Position numbers and translations under genes: made by a program
Notes under the pieces: generated by a model
What the model saw: the letters and a program-made list of their open reading frames with translations, nothing else
Told to the model about the DNA's origin: nothing
The model's database searches: none
NCBI RefSeq assembly: GCF_042477335.2
Contig: NC_091263.1
Coordinates: 70,922,501 to 70,986,500, forward strand
Reading direction: 5' to 3'
Origin: Ovis canadensis
Lineage: Eukaryota > Chordata > Mammalia > Artiodactyla > Bovidae
DNA: 64,000 nt
Shown here: positions 12,166 to 23,922 of the stretch, piece by piece
Position numbering within the stretch: the stretch's first letter is position 1
Layout: each line of letters opens with the position of its first letter

Positions 12166-12719
12166 TTAATTAGCAATAGATGAACCGATTTGTCCTTCCT
12201 GTGCTTTGGAGATTATTATTTGAGAGACTAATAGGTTTTGAGCTAAGGACATCTAAGCCCACCACTGCCACGCCTCAGCTTGCCACCTCTCATGCGGGGT
12301 GCTCGTGACATGAAGCAGTTATCATTTTTAGACAGTTTTTCCATATATTGAGCTGGCATCTGCCTCAGTGACTCCCCAAGATCCTGACTGCTCCCTCTGA
12401 GCTCACAGCCCCACCTGGTCCCCCTGTCCTGGAGGAGCCCTGCAGAGACCTGGGGACAGTGACCAGGTCTGTTTATGCAGTGCTTATCCTTAGGCTGAGC
12501 AAGTCGGACACGGCTGTGCACTAACACACCTGCTCCTTCATCCAATTCTCTTTGCTATAGTCTCCACACCCCCTTATCCTCTGAATTATCTTGATTTGTC
12601 CAGACTCTCTTCTGTTCAGGACCCAAGATTGAGCCCTAGGATAGGAGATGGTAACATAGAGGTCACCTTTCTCACCATGGACTCTGTGCTTCTGTTAATA
12701 TAAACAAAGGCTGTGTTAG

Positions 12720-12930
12720 CTTTGCTTTGTCATGTCTGACTCTGCAACCCCATGGACTGCAGCATGCCAGGCTTCCCTGTCCTCCACTATCTCCTGGAGT
12801 TTGCTCACAGTCATGTCCATTGAGTCAATGATGCCACCCAACCATCTCATCCTCTGTTGACCCTTCCTCCTTCCTCCTTCAGTCTTTCTCCCTCAGTCTT
12901 TCCCAGCATCAGGGTCTTTTCTAGCAATGA
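12720..12930 (-). mobile_element. BovB LINE 3' fragment
   Basis: Reverse BovB terminus: gcatgccaggcttccctgtcc, aaccatctcatcctctgttg, cccagcatcagggtctttt. Confidence 0.85.
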
Positions 12931-12944
12931 GATCATTTTACTGT

Positions 12945-13085
12945 GTACTATCTTATCCACAGCCCCAGGTGAGGTCCAAAACCCTGAGTGAGTGACATTA
13001 TTTTCTGTGTCAGAGATGAAAAAAAAAAGGGCCTAGAGAAGAGAAGCAATGGGCCCACGGGTTGGTGGCAGGGTCCAGCCAGGCC
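12945..13085 (-). repeat. MIR SINE, diverged
   Basis: Weak reverse MIR pattern: a decayed form of the 'gatgaggaaactgaggc' core followed by cctagagaagagaagcaatg. Confidence 0.45.
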
Positions 13086-13750
13086 CTCACTCTCACAACA
13101 GCTGACTCAGTTTCCTCCCAACCCCTCCCCTGAAGGTACCAAGAGGATTTTCCACCCACATCATGGGATCTGGAGCTCTGAAAACACCATTTCTGTTCCA
13201 AGCCCCTGCTTCCCAGGGTCTATTTCTGATTCATTCCCTTCCCCAACTGTCCTGCTTGAAGGGTGGACAAAACCCTGGCCGCCGAAAGTTGACACTGTTC
13301 AGAGTGGCCAGTGAGAGTGCCCAGGCCTGGATGCCAGGATGAAAATGCTGGCCCCAGACATGGCAGGGATCGGAGCAGATGACAGTTTCCAACACTGTGC
13401 CAAAAGTCATGGAGCTACATTCTAAGGGAGAGGACTGTGCTCTTGTGTAGTTTGCGGAAGGACCAGATTAGCTTGACTGAAAGAGCTTTCTCTCCTGCAG
13501 GCCTTCTCAGAGCCTTTCATATGTGACTGCATCTTGTGCAGCTCCTATTGGAGCCTACGGAGAGCAGCATTGCCCAAACTTCTTTGAACATAAAATCCAC
13601 TTTTTCTTTGAGTATTTTGAGGGGCCCATAAAAGGCTATTTGTAACTCACTTTTAAAACATGCTGTTCTAGGCCTTTGTGCAGGTCATATCAACCCTGAG
13701 TGCCTTTGCTGATTGAGTGGATGAACCCTGAAGGCTTTAACAGGAGCAGA
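13086..13750. other. TMEM40: Unassigned intron 1 sequence
   Basis: No repeat or exon recognised. One 108-codon open frame at 12988-13314 has no known domain. Confidence 0.35.
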
Positions 13751-13754
13751 GCAT

Positions 13755-13870
13755 TAGTATCCTATAATGTCAGAGCTGGAAGAACCTTGTAGTATGCAAC
13801 TTCTACATATGGGGGAACTGAAACCCAGGGCAGCCCAGCAACTTGTTTGAAAGGAGGCTAGAGGCAGGCA
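13755..13870 (-). repeat. MIR SINE, diverged
   Basis: Reverse MIR-like: gggggaactgaaacccaggg and cagcaacttgtttga. Confidence 0.5.
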
Positions 13871-14109
13871 AGCCTGCTGGGAGATTATCATAACACTCAG
13901 GGGAGAGGTTCTGGCGGTCTGAGTGGACCACACTCTGCCTAGCATGTGTTGCCTCTGTTAACGATACAGATTTCCCTGAGCACCCTAACCCTAACCTTGC
14001 TCTGAACATCAGACTCTCTGAGTGAGAGAGCTGGGGGATCTGCACTACCAACAGTGCTCCCAGGGGCATCTGACCATTAGCCAAGTTCGGGAGATGTTGA
14101 GCATGGGGA

Positions 14110-14235
14110 AGGAAGGGGAAACTCTCATTTACTGGGTGACAGTATTCTGGGCTAGCTGTGGGCATGATATCCTTCAATCCCCACAAAACTCAGGGGGAGA
14201 GATATTAATACCGCATTTTACAGAAGCTGAGCAGC
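14110..14235 (-). repeat. MIR SINE
   Basis: Reverse MIR 3' half: ccttcaatccccacaaaac and attttacagaagctgagc. Confidence 0.6.
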
Positions 14236-14517
14236 AAACAGGGATGGGAACACAATAATAACCGGCTCCAAAGCCCTCAGTCCCCATGTAGGATCTCTTG
14301 GGAAGGAGGCAGTGGGAATGGAGAAACCAGCTCCTCTTGAAGGAAAAATAGGACAGGCTTGGGCTTTGGCTGGCAGGAGAGGAAGGAGCTGGGTCATCCT
14401 TCCTGCCTTTGGAGCTTGAGGGCCCAGAAGGATGGTGGAGTCAGAGAAGCTTGGAAGGAAGATGTTTGGCCTCTGAAAGCTCTGGGCTGAGCCAGGCACT
14501 GGGTTGGGGGGAGACTG

Positions 14518-15062
14518 TGGTAGGCAGAGTGATGATCCCCAAAGATGCTTGTGTTCTGATCTCTGGAATCTGTGACCCTTTTAGTTTATGCAGCCAAATG
14601 GAATGGACATCGTAAGTGGAACTAAGGTTGCTCATCTGCTGACCTTAATATATGGGATGATCCTAGGTGATCATGGGTGGTCTGGGTGGGGCCCAGTGTC
14701 ATCACAAGGGTCCCTAAATGTGGAAGAGGGAGGCCAAAGAGGTCAGAACAGTTCAGCGTGAAGACTTGCCCTGACATTGCTGGCTTTGAGAATAGAAGAA
14801 GAGCCACAAGCCAAGGAATGTGTGTGGCCTCACGAAGCTGGACAAAGTCGGGGGTGGGAGAGGAAGGAGGAAAAGCAGCAGCAAGGAAATGGGTGTTCCC
14901 CTTGGGCCTCCAGAAAGGCAGGCAGCCCTGTGGACACCTGGATTTTAGCCTGGTGAACCTGTGCTAGACTTCCAGCCTACAGAACGGCGAGGTGCTAACC
15001 ATGTGTTGCTTCTAGCCGCTACGTTTGTGGTAGTTTGTTACAGAAGCAATAGAAAACCAGAG
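14518..15062 (+). mobile_element. Solo LTR of MaLR type (MLT1-like)
   Basis: Begins near tgtggtaggcagagtgatg and ends near tttgttacagaagcaatag, with typical phrases gggcccagtgtcatcacaag and cttccagcctacagaac. No internal region is attached. The subfamily name is tentative. Confidence 0.6.
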
Positions 15063-15787
15063 AGGCGCCAAACCAGCTCCAAGGTGGTCTCTGTCCTCAG
15101 CAAGTGTACGGGTCTCAAGGGCAAGATCTTGAAGACAGCTGGCTCAGATGGTTACCGCGATGGGGAAACCCAGGAGGTCCCCAACCCAGCCTGGAGTTGT
15201 GACAAAACACCTCATATGGTGTGGGGGCCTCAGGGGCCCTGGCTGGCCTTGCAAGCCCTGGTTTGCTCTGCCTACCCTTTCAGAGTGCCCCTCCCCGAAG
15301 CTCCCCCACCACCCCACCACACATACACACACACATTTGTCTCAACTCAAGAGCTTTGGCTGCGCATAACAGAAACCACGACCGGCTACCATAAAAGGGT
15401 TTCTTTGGGAGGATATGGGGGTCTCGCAGAGCAGAGCGCGCATGTGAGGAAGGCGACTGCAGAGAAGATGGCGCCCAGGAGCAGAAGCAAGAGGGCCCCG
15501 TGGCAAGGCAGAGCAGCGCTGGCTGGTTGACTGCTTGTGTCACTCACACTCATCACAAGTCAGATCCCTGGGAGGAAGAGGCTGAGAGTCTGGCCTGGGT
15601 GGAGGGCAGTCACCCCTCAAGCACTCCCACATGCTTGTCCTGGAGCTGTGTCTGCCTGGCTGGGATGTGGTTGATGTTACGTTGTGGGCTTGTCTGGGGT
15701 GACTTGAGCAGCCAGAGGACATCATCCAGAGCTGTGACTTGCTCCTGGGCTAAGACTAGCATGCGTGAGGTAAGATGGTGGGTACTG

Positions 15788-15915
15788 AGAATGCCCTGGT
15801 AGTCCAGTGGTTAAGACTTCGTGCTTCCGCTACAAGGGGCATGGGTTTGATCCCTGTTTGGGGCACTGAGATCCCTCACGCCGTGCCTCCAGATCACACC
15901 ATGCGCTCTCTCCTG
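15788..15915 (+). mobile_element. CHR SINE with unusual 3' end
   Basis: Head tgccctggtagtccagtgg and B-box gggtttgatccctg, then a tail gccgtgcctcc plus atcacaccatgcgctctc that is absent from the other copies except the one at 17046. Confidence 0.85.
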
Positions 15916-16244
15916 TCGCCAGAAGGGGCTTTGATGCCCGGTGGACTAGGACAGTCCACGCCTCTGTCGGCTCTGTTCCCCTCCCAGCTGCTATTTCTGC
16001 TCGCAGCGCCCCTTGAATCCCACCTCCTGCCCTGGGCATGTTTAACTGAGCTGGCCCACCATTGGCGGCCCCAAGGCACGACGTTACAGTCCACCTATGG
16101 GAAAAGTTGGTCATTAGTTGAGCTTTCAAGGCCCAGGATGATCCCCCAACCTCATGGGGTTCCTACCCCGTCACCTCCCCACTACCGCCCACCTCTTACA
16201 CTCAGCCCTCGTCCCGCTCTGGCCACTGTTGAAAATCCAACTGC

Positions 16245-16430
16245 AGGGACCTCCCTGGTGCTCCAGTGGCTAACACTCCACCCTCCCCATGTAGGGGCCA
16301 GGATTCAATCCCTGGTCAGGGAACTAGATCCCACAGGCCTCAACTAAAGAACCCGCACGCTGCAATGAAGATTGAACATCCCGTGTGCCGCAGCTAAGAC
16401 GGGCACAGCCAAATAAATAAAGATTTTTTA
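16245..16430 (+). mobile_element. CHR SINE
   Basis: Head agggacctccctggtgctcc, B-box-like gattcaatccctgg, tail gcacagccaaataaataaag. Confidence 0.87.
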
Positions 16431-16504
16431 AAAATCCAACTCAGTCTTAGCCCTCTTCTCCAAAGTGGGACACCTGAGGAAGATAAGCAACCTGTGAATT
16501 GGGA

Positions 16505-16640
16505 GACAGTGTTCTGGAGCCAGCCTTGCCCCTGAATCACTATGTGACCCTGGGCAACTTCCTCTCTCTTCTCAGTTTCTCCATCTGTTAACTCAGACAC
16601 CAATGCCCCACCTTCGCTGGGTGGGGAAGGCGCTGTGAAG
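16505..16640 (+). repeat. MIR SINE
   Basis: tcactatgtgaccctgggc then ctcagtttctccatctgt. Confidence 0.7.
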
Positions 16641-16934
16641 CTGGAAAGGCTCAGTGTCCCTTACTGTCCCTCCCACCCTTATAATAGCAGGAGCTTAGGA
16701 AATCTGTGCTGAACTGAAGTGGAAATCCAGTTTAACAAAGCCTGTGGGGTGCAGCGGCCCTGGCACCACCGGTGACTCAGCAGGGCTGGGGTTTGCAGAG
16801 GAAAATGCTAAGTATTGCATGTCCTTGTAGGACCAGCCTCAGAATGAGGGCAGGCGGCTGAAAGAGGGAAGCCTACAGGCCTCTAACCAGGACTGGGGAG
16901 CGGGGCATCACGTTAGTAGGGAAGGGAATCGATG

Positions 16935-17035
16935 TGAGTCTATCCGTAAGCTGGGAGACCTTGAACAAGTCACTTGTCTCTATGAACCTCAGTTTCTTCT
17001 TGCGTAAAATAAGAGTAGTGTGCGTGAAATGAGAT
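16935..17035 (+). repeat. MIR SINE
   Basis: gggagaccttgaacaagtc and cctcagtttcttcttgcg; 3' end lost at the CHR insertion. Confidence 0.65.
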
Positions 17036-17045
17036 CATGGGAACT

Positions 17046-17175
17046 GGGAACTCCCTGGTAGTCCACTGGTTAAGACTCCGTGCTTCTGCTACGGAGGGCA
17101 TGGGTCTGATCCCTGTTTGAGGAACTGAGACCCCCCATGCCGTGCCTCCGGGATCACACCATGTGCTCTCTCCTC
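17046..17175 (+). mobile_element. CHR SINE with unusual 3' end
   Basis: Head gggaactccctggtagtcc; shares its odd 3' end with the copy at 15788, ending gatcacaccatgtgctctc. Confidence 0.85.
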
Positions 17176-17689
17176 TCTCTGCTTTCTTCTTTCTTCACTT
17201 CTGTCTCAACTCCCTGTGCTCCATCTTGGCTCAAAAGAGGTCATATGCTGTGAACCTGCCTTTCCGAAGCCCCTGGCATCAATCCCTGTGTTTGATGTCC
17301 CACCCCTAGTGCACTGTCCTTTTGTCTTAAGCCTCGCCCTGCACGCTGACTTTAAGAGTATTACACCTTTACAGTTCTGCTGATCCTTTCTTATAGCAGG
17401 AATATGGACGAAGGAGAGATGAAGAAGGACATTAAGAGGAGAAACAGGGCTCCCTCAGGTCCTGCCTCCATGAGCATTCTGTTTCCCCTGCTGTCTGTTT
17501 CAGTGTCCTGAAAACTGCTTGAGGAAGTTCCTTGGGTTCTGCGGACACTTGCTCAGGGCTCCAGTGGGCTAGGTGTCAATAGAAGCCAAGTTGGTGTCGT
17601 TTGCATAACACTCCAGTGACTGTCAGTGGCTTCTTTCCTGGTGCTAATGACAGAGGCCTGGGAAGAGCTGCCGGCATCAACATGGACTA

Positions 17690-17830
17690 AGCAACTACGC
17701 TTGCTCAACCACTTACTAGCTCCCCGGTCAAGTTTCGTAGCCTTTCTTTGCTGCCGCGTTCTTACGTGTAAAGTGGGCACAAGCGCAGTGGGCCCTGATA
17801 GAGTTGTGTGAGGCGTACGTGAGGCACGTG
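17690..17830 (+). repeat. MIR SINE, diverged
   Basis: caaccacttactagctccc and cgtgtaaagtgggcacaag follow the MIR pattern. Confidence 0.55.
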
Positions 17831-18460
17831 TGTCATTTCCTCAGACCCTTGCCTGACAGACAGGAAGCACTTACTTGTTGCTGTCTTCGTCATTATCCAG
17901 GTCATCATTTTTGTTTTTTGCCAGGCCTTGTGCACGGCACAGGTGACACGGATATGAATCAGCCATAATCCCTTCCCTGGCTGGCTGGGGATCTAGTGCA
18001 GGAGACTCACCCTGGGTGTGTCAGACCCTCTCCCAGGCCCTGAGCAGGGATCAGAAAGTGAATAGAACAGTGGCTCCAGCAGTTGTGGCAAGCCAGCGCC
18101 TCGAGAAGGAAGGTTCTGAAACAAGACACGGCTAACGTAGGCTCAGGAGAGCAACGTGCCCCCAAGGCCCCCCCCCAAATCGTGTCCTTCTTTGGAGTTG
18201 CTTCCTGCCAACTGCTTTGCATGTGGGCCAAGGCCCCTCGACTCTGTGCCTTTGCACGCCGCTCCTTCTGGCCCTTCCAAGCTCCCCTTCCGCATTCGCT
18301 TCTTCAGGAACTCTGACTGACCCTGGTGTGATTTGGCCCCTGGGCTGCCATGGGACTCCCACCCCACCCCACCCCACCCCCTGTCTACTATGAAACACCT
18401 TGAGGACAACGATACAACTTATTCACCACAGTATCCCTGGTGCTAGCACATAATACGTAC
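17831..18460. other. TMEM40: Unassigned intron 1 sequence
   Basis: No family recognised apart from a short (CCCCA)n run at about 18357-18381. Confidence 0.4.
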
Positions 18461-18668
18461 TGTGTACTAAGTTGCTCAGTTGTGTCCGACTCTTTGTGAT
18501 CCCATGGACTATAGCCTGCCAGGCTCCTCTGTCCATGGGATTTTCCAGCCAAGGATACTGGAGTGGGTTGCTGTGCCTTCCTCCAGGGGATCTTCCCAGG
18601 GACCAAACTCATGTCGCTTATGTCTCCTGCACTGGCAGGCGGGGTCTTTACCACAATGCCATCACCCT
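18460..18668 (-). mobile_element. Bov-tA SINE
   Basis: Reverse copy: gttgtgtccgactctttgtg to ggtctttaccacaatgcc; head slightly degraded. Confidence 0.9.
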
Positions 18669-19102
18669 AGCCTAAGCACACAGCATACTCAATTAATGTA
18701 TGAAGGCAGGGGAGGAAAAGTATATCAGTCAGAATTATTTTCAGCTACAAATGCTGAGACTCCTGACTATCGAGGCTTAAACAAAACAGCGTTTGTTTTT
18801 CTTAAATAACTAGAAAGCAGGTGCTGCTGTCAAGGGCTCAGCAGCTCCATGTCCCTGCATTAGCTTTGGCTTTCCCTCAAGGTCACAGAATTGCCACTGC
18901 AGCTCCTGCCATCACATTCAGGAAAGAAAGGAGAGGCAAGACACAGCACCAGTACTGTTGGCCTCTTTTGTCAGGAGAAGCAAAACTCCTTCTCAGAACC
19001 CATCAGACTTCTCACTTCTTTTTGGCCAAAACTGGATCATATGGCCACTCCTCACAGGGAAAACAAGTATCTGCTTGATGCGTGCTTGCATGCTAAGTCA
19101 CT

Positions 19103-19820
19103 TCAGTTCAGTTCAGTTCAGTTCAGTCACTCAGTTGTGTCTGACTCTGCGACCTCATGGATTGCAGCACACCAGGCTTCCCTGTCCATCACCAATTCCC
19201 AGAGCTTGCTCAAACTCATGTCCATCAAGTCAGTGATGATATCCAACCATCTCATCCTCTGTCGTCCCCTTCTCCTCCCACCTTCAATCTTTCCCAGCAT
19301 CAGGGTCTTTTCCAGAGAGTCAGTTCTTCACATCAGGTGGCCAAAGTATTGGAGCTTCAGCTTCAGTATCAGTCATTCCAATGAATATTCAGGACTGATT
19401 TCCTTTAGGATTAACTGGTTTGATTTCCTTGTTGTCCAAGGAACTCTTAAGAGTCTGCTCCAACACCACAGTTCAAAAGCATCAGTTCTTCAGCGTTCAA
19501 CTTTCTTTATGGTCCAACTCTCACATCCATATATGACTACTGGAAAAACCATAGCTTTGACTAGATGGACCTTTGTTGGTAAAGTAATATCTCTGCTTTT
19601 TAATACACTGTCTAGGTTTGTCATAGCTTTTCTTCCAAGGAGCAAGCATCTTTTAATTTCATGGCTGCAGTCACTACCTGCAGTGATTTTGAAGCCCAAG
19701 AAAATAAAGTCTGCCACTGTTTCCATTGTTTCCCCATTTTTTTGCCATGAAGTGATGTGACCAGATGCCATATTCTTTGTTTTTTGAATGTTGAGTTTTA
19801 AGCCAGCTTTTTCACTTGCT
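19103..19820 (-). mobile_element. BovB LINE 3' fragment
   Basis: Starts with repeated 'ttcag' units of the BovB 3' end and extends 0.7 kb to tgttgagttttaagccagc, where a Bov-tA abuts it. Confidence 0.93.
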
Positions 19821-20022
19821 TCAGTCATGTCCAACTGTATGATCCCACAGACTGCAGCCTGCCACGCTCCTCTGTCCATGGGATTCTCCAGCCAAGAATA
19901 GTGGAGTGGGTTGCCATTCCCTCCTTCAGGGGAGCTTCCCAACCTGGGGATCAAACCCCTGTCTCTTATGTCTCCTGCATTGGGAAATGGGTTCTTTATC
20001 ACCAATGCCACCTGTGAAACCC
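19821..20022 (-). mobile_element. Bov-tA SINE
   Basis: Reverse copy joined directly to the BovB fragment: cttcagtcatgtccaactg to atgccacctgtgaaac. Confidence 0.88.
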
Positions 20023-20029
20023 AAAGGGT

Positions 20030-20230
20030 TAGTTTCTCAGTCATGTCTGACTCTCTGTGACCCCATGGACTGTAGCCCGCCAGGCTCCTCTGTCCATGGA
20101 ATTCTCCAGGCAAGAATACTGGAGTGGGTTGCCATTTCCTTCTCTGGGGGATCTTCCCAATCCAGGGTTCGAACCCAGGTCTCCCACATTGCAGGCAGAT
20201 TCTTTACCATCCGAGCCACCAGGGAACCCA
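20030..20230 (-). mobile_element. Bov-tA SINE
   Basis: Reverse copy with B-box complement gggttcgaaccc, ending gagccaccagggaaccc. Same orientation as the previous copy and only a few bases away. Confidence 0.92.
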
Positions 20231-20445
20231 TCTACTTGATATGGAGGAACAAAGTTCAGTTTTGTTAACAAGAAGGAAGTGCAGGGGTGAAGGCGGGCAC
20301 AAGGATTAAGGGGATGGGGGTAAAGAGGGTGGTTTCTGGTTAGACCTCGTCAGCAGAAGGTTCATGAATGAGGTGGTATTTGCGCTGTGCCTGGAAAGTC
20401 ACGTACAATTTTGGCAACAAGGAAGAATGGCCTCAGTGGAAGTCT

Positions 20446-20720
20446 GCTACTGCTGCTGCTAAGTGGCTTCAGTCGTGTCCGACTCTGTGTGACCCCATAG
20501 ACGGCAGCCCACCAGGCTCCGCCGTCCCCAGGATTCTCCAGGCAAGAACACTGGAGTGGGTTGCCATTTCCTTCTCCAATGCATGAAAGTGAAAAGTGAA
20601 AGTGAAGTCACTCAATCATCTCCGATTCTTCACGACCCCATGGACTGCAACCCACCAGGCTCCTCCATCCATGGGATTTTCCAAGCAAGAGTACTGGAGT
20701 GGGGTGCCATTGCCTTCTCG
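20446..20720 (-). mobile_element. BOV-A2 SINE (dimeric)
   Basis: (CTG)n start, two successive BovA units joined by the linker atgaaagtgaaaagtgaaag at about 20583, no tRNA-like head. Confidence 0.9.
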
Positions 20721-21384
20721 TCTAGAGGCCTGCAAATGTGAGTGTGCCCAGGGGCTACCACATGAGCAAGACAGCTAAAGCAGGCGAGAGGTAGGAGCAG
20801 CTTGGCAAACTGTTGACATATTTGGCATCCTGCAGTAGCTTGCTTGCCTTCATACAGCTCTGAGTCTCTTCTTCCCCCTGAAATTCCACCATGAGAGATG
20901 ATCTCAGCCTCTGAGATGTACTGGATACCTGCTATGTACAAAGGATCCTCTTCAAAATATAGATACACCCCAGGGCTCATGGTCGTCAGTCACTCATTCC
21001 TAGATATCAGTTTCATTTTATTGGCTAGTGACTTCCTAATGCTGAGCTGAATTCTGCCCTGAGAAATGGGAATTTTTATTCCAGAAAAGGGTAATGGAGC
21101 CTGGAGTCTAGAAGATGGGACATGGGAGGGACTGGGGCTGGACCCCGAATGCCCAAGGGTCATAGGAGGTCTATGGAAGAGGGGACTCATGCTTATGGAG
21201 CCCTCCTTCGGGCAGTCACTGGCCGGCTTTCTTCTCTAAGGTGCTGCCATCACAGCTCACAGTTGAGGTAACTAGAACTTGGAGAAGGGGACCGCCCGGC
21301 CAGGGTCATCTCGTGCACAAGAGAGGTTGAACCCTGCTCTGTCCGACCGCACAGCACGTGCTGTCTTGTTGCTGCCCCCGTCAT

Positions 21385-21625
21385 AATAATGATCGTCATC
21401 TCAGCTGGCATTTATTCACTCCCTGCTCTATACCAGCCATTGTTTTGAGAGCTCTATGGGTTTTAACTCACGCCATTCTCACAATACACTATGAGGTAAC
21501 CACTATTATTGTCCTCATTTTGCAGACAAGGAACCTGAGGTCCACAAGAAGTTAAGTCACTGGCCCGGAATCCCACAGCTACAAGGGTCAGGGTTCACAC
21601 CCAGGCTGTCCAGCTCTGAGGCATG
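21385..21625 (-). repeat. MIR SINE, long copy
   Basis: Reverse MIR: ggcatttattcactccctgc, cctcattttgcagacaagg and gttaagtcactggcccgg. Confidence 0.75.
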
Positions 21626-21654
21626 CGGAAAGATGCTGCCTTGTCTGGGTCTTG

Positions 21655-22085
21655 TGGTGGATTAAAAGTAGATTCTCTACCAAAGACGAACAAAACCCCC
21701 ATGAACTCATAGGTACAGAAAAGAAATTGGCGGTTGCCAGAGGTGGAGGGTGGGTGAGAATGGGTGAAATGGGTGAAGGGGGTCAAAAGCTACAAACTTC
21801 TAGTTATACAATAAAAGAAGTCCTGGGGATGTGATGTGCAGCATGGAGACTATTAGTTCAAAATACTCTGTTGCTTATTTGAAAGTTGCTCAGAGGATAG
21901 ATGTTAAAATTTCTCATCACAAGAAAAAATTTTTGTTTACCTGTGTAAGGTAACAGATGCTCACTAGACTTAGTATTGTGATCATTTTGCAGCATTTACA
22001 AATATCGAATCATTATGTTTTGCCCCTGAAACTAATAATGTTATAAGAGCATTATACCTCAATAAAAATTTTTAATTAAATTGAA
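21655..22085 (+). mobile_element. L1 LINE 3' end
   Basis: gcggttgccagaggtggag and gcccctgaaactaataatg, ending in tcaataaaaatttttaatt; a typical L1 3' UTR. Confidence 0.8.
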
Positions 22086-22096
22086 AAGAATTTTTA

Positions 22097-22311
22097 GGGC
22101 TTCCCTGGTGGCTCAGTGATTAAGAATCCACTTGCCAACACAAGAGACTTGGATTTGATCCCTGGCTCAGGAAGATCCCCTGGAGAAGGAAATGGCAACC
22201 CACTCCAGTATTCTTGCCTGGAAAATCCCATGGACAAAGGAGCCTGGTGGGCTGCAGTCCTTAGGGTCGCAAGGAGTCAGACGCAACTGAGTGATTAAAC
22301 AACAACAAAAA
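22097..22311 (+). mobile_element. Bov-tA SINE
   Basis: Complete copy: agggcttccctggtggctc to an aacaacaacaaaa tail. It sits directly behind the L1 poly(A) end. Confidence 0.93.
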
Positions 22312-22334
22312 GTTTTTTAAGAGTGGTTTCTCTT

Positions 22335-22497
22335 GGGGACTTCCCTGGTGGTCCAGGGGCTAAGGCTCCATGCTCCCAATGCAGGGGGCTCAGATTCTAT
22401 CCCTGGCAGAGAGCTAGATCCCACACACGGCAACTAAAGATCCCATGGGCTGCAAGTAAGACCTGGCACAGCCAAATAAATAAATACACATATTTTT
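22335..22497 (+). mobile_element. CHR SINE
   Basis: Head ggggacttccctggtggtcc; tail cacagccaaataaataaat. Confidence 0.9.
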
Positions 22498-22511
22498 AAA
22501 GTAGGTTCTGT

Positions 22512-22712
22512 AGACCAGCAGTTCTCCAGTACCAGTAGACATGATTTTTACCCCCAGGAGACACTTGGCAATGTGTGGTGACATTTTGACTGTCAAAACT
22601 GGGTCAGGGTGCTACCTGCCTCTAATGGGGAGGATGCTAAACGCCATACAAAGTGTACACTGGCAAAGGAGCATTGGTCCCAAATGTGAGGAGTTTGGAG
22701 GTTGAGACCCGG
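22512..22712 (+). mobile_element. MER5A-like hAT-Charlie MITE
   Basis: Typical MER5A phrases: cccaggagacacttggcaatg, gtcaaaactgggtcag, aggatgctaaacgcc and ggaggttgagacc. Confidence 0.75.
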
Positions 22713-23560
22713 GTCCAAACTAGTCAAAGAGGAGTGAATCTACCTCCTGTCAGAGTTGAATCCCTAGACTCAAAGCTGGGAGGAGAAGAAATGGGGTGGG
22801 GTAGGGATCTTCAGAACAAAGTCAGCACAGCTTGGCTAAGATGCTGTAACAAATACCGAATCCCAGTCCCACAGAAGAGAGAAGCTGATTCCCTGAGCAC
22901 ATGGTCAACCAGAGGTAGGTCCAGGTGGGCAGGCAGCTCTAACCCCAAGGCCTTGTGGGGCCCAGGTTGCTTTGCCTCATTGCTCAGGGCTTCCCTGGGG
23001 TGTTGACTTGGCTTGTGTGACGGAGGTTGGCCCCCCACCACGGATCAGGGTACAAAAAGCAGGAAGGAGGAAGTGGAAGTAGCAGAAGTTTAGGAGCCCA
23101 GAACTGAAACCAGATTCCCACAAGTGAGAACCGATCGTTAAATCTTTAGGAATTTGGGGAGAGGGTTGTTAAACAGAACCAGTTTTAAATTAAATTAAAT
23201 GTTATAAATTAACTAAATCCTACAACAAGCAAGGCTAATAAGTACTCAAAATGTATCACTTCCTAATTTATTTGACTACATTCTGCTGTTCCACAGGCTC
23301 TTGAGGTTTTCGCAGGTTCTGCGTGTGTGGTGGAAACGCTGCAGGAGGCTATTTGTGTTCCGCTGCCCACCTCTTCTCAGCTTTGCACTCAGTGACATCA
23401 CGTTGATTTCAGTCAGTGGGAGTGTTTATATCACAGAAATCAGGAACCTATACAAATCAGAGCTTTATGGTTTGCTTTGTTGATGGTCTGAATTTAAGAA
23501 AGTGGTCAAGCAAATGTTACTAACGCAGATTAAACCTCAAAACTGTAGGTATTACATTTT
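22713..23560. other. TMEM40: Unassigned intron 1 sequence
   Basis: No recognisable repeat or exon. Short frames at 22653-23006 lack motifs. Confidence 0.35.
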
Positions 23561-23624
23561 ACTTGTTGTATATGAAATTCACAATACAGAGGAGCTTATT
23601 TTTTTATTATTTGTGTGCTATGCA

Positions 23625-23870
23625 TTCTTTTAAATTTTTTATTATTTTTTTCTTGAGATATAGTTGATTTGCAGTGTTTCAGGTGAACAACAAAGTGATT
23701 CAGTTATACATATACATTTATAGCTATTCTCTTTTAGATTCTTTTCCATTGGAGGTTATAAGATACTGAATATAGTTTTCTGTGCTATACAGTAGGTCCT
23801 TGTTGTTTATTCTACATACAGTGGTGTGTATCTGTTAATCCCAAATTCCTAATTTACTCCCCCATCCATT
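23625..23870 (-). mobile_element. Ruminant L1 3' fragment
   Basis: Reverse L1: tgagatatagttgatttgc, gtgctatacagtaggtccttg, gttaatcccaaattcc. Confidence 0.82.
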
Positions 23871-23895
23871 CTTTACAGCAGTAAAATTTATTGCA

Positions 23896-23922
23896 GATGT
23901 GTGTGTGTGTGTGTGTGTGTAT
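23896..23922. repeat. (TG)n microsatellite
   Basis: About 12 TG dinucleotides in a row. Confidence 0.95.

Noticed and set aside
14961..15530. A 189-codon + strand open frame
   Set aside because: It begins inside a MaLR-type LTR and has no recognisable domain or exon structure.
15775..16347. A 190-codon + strand open frame
   Set aside because: It spans two CHR SINEs and the sequence between them; chance frame in GC-rich repeat DNA.
19490..20113. A 207-codon minus-strand open frame
   Set aside because: It runs through BovB and Bov-tA sequence and is repeat-derived, not a gene.
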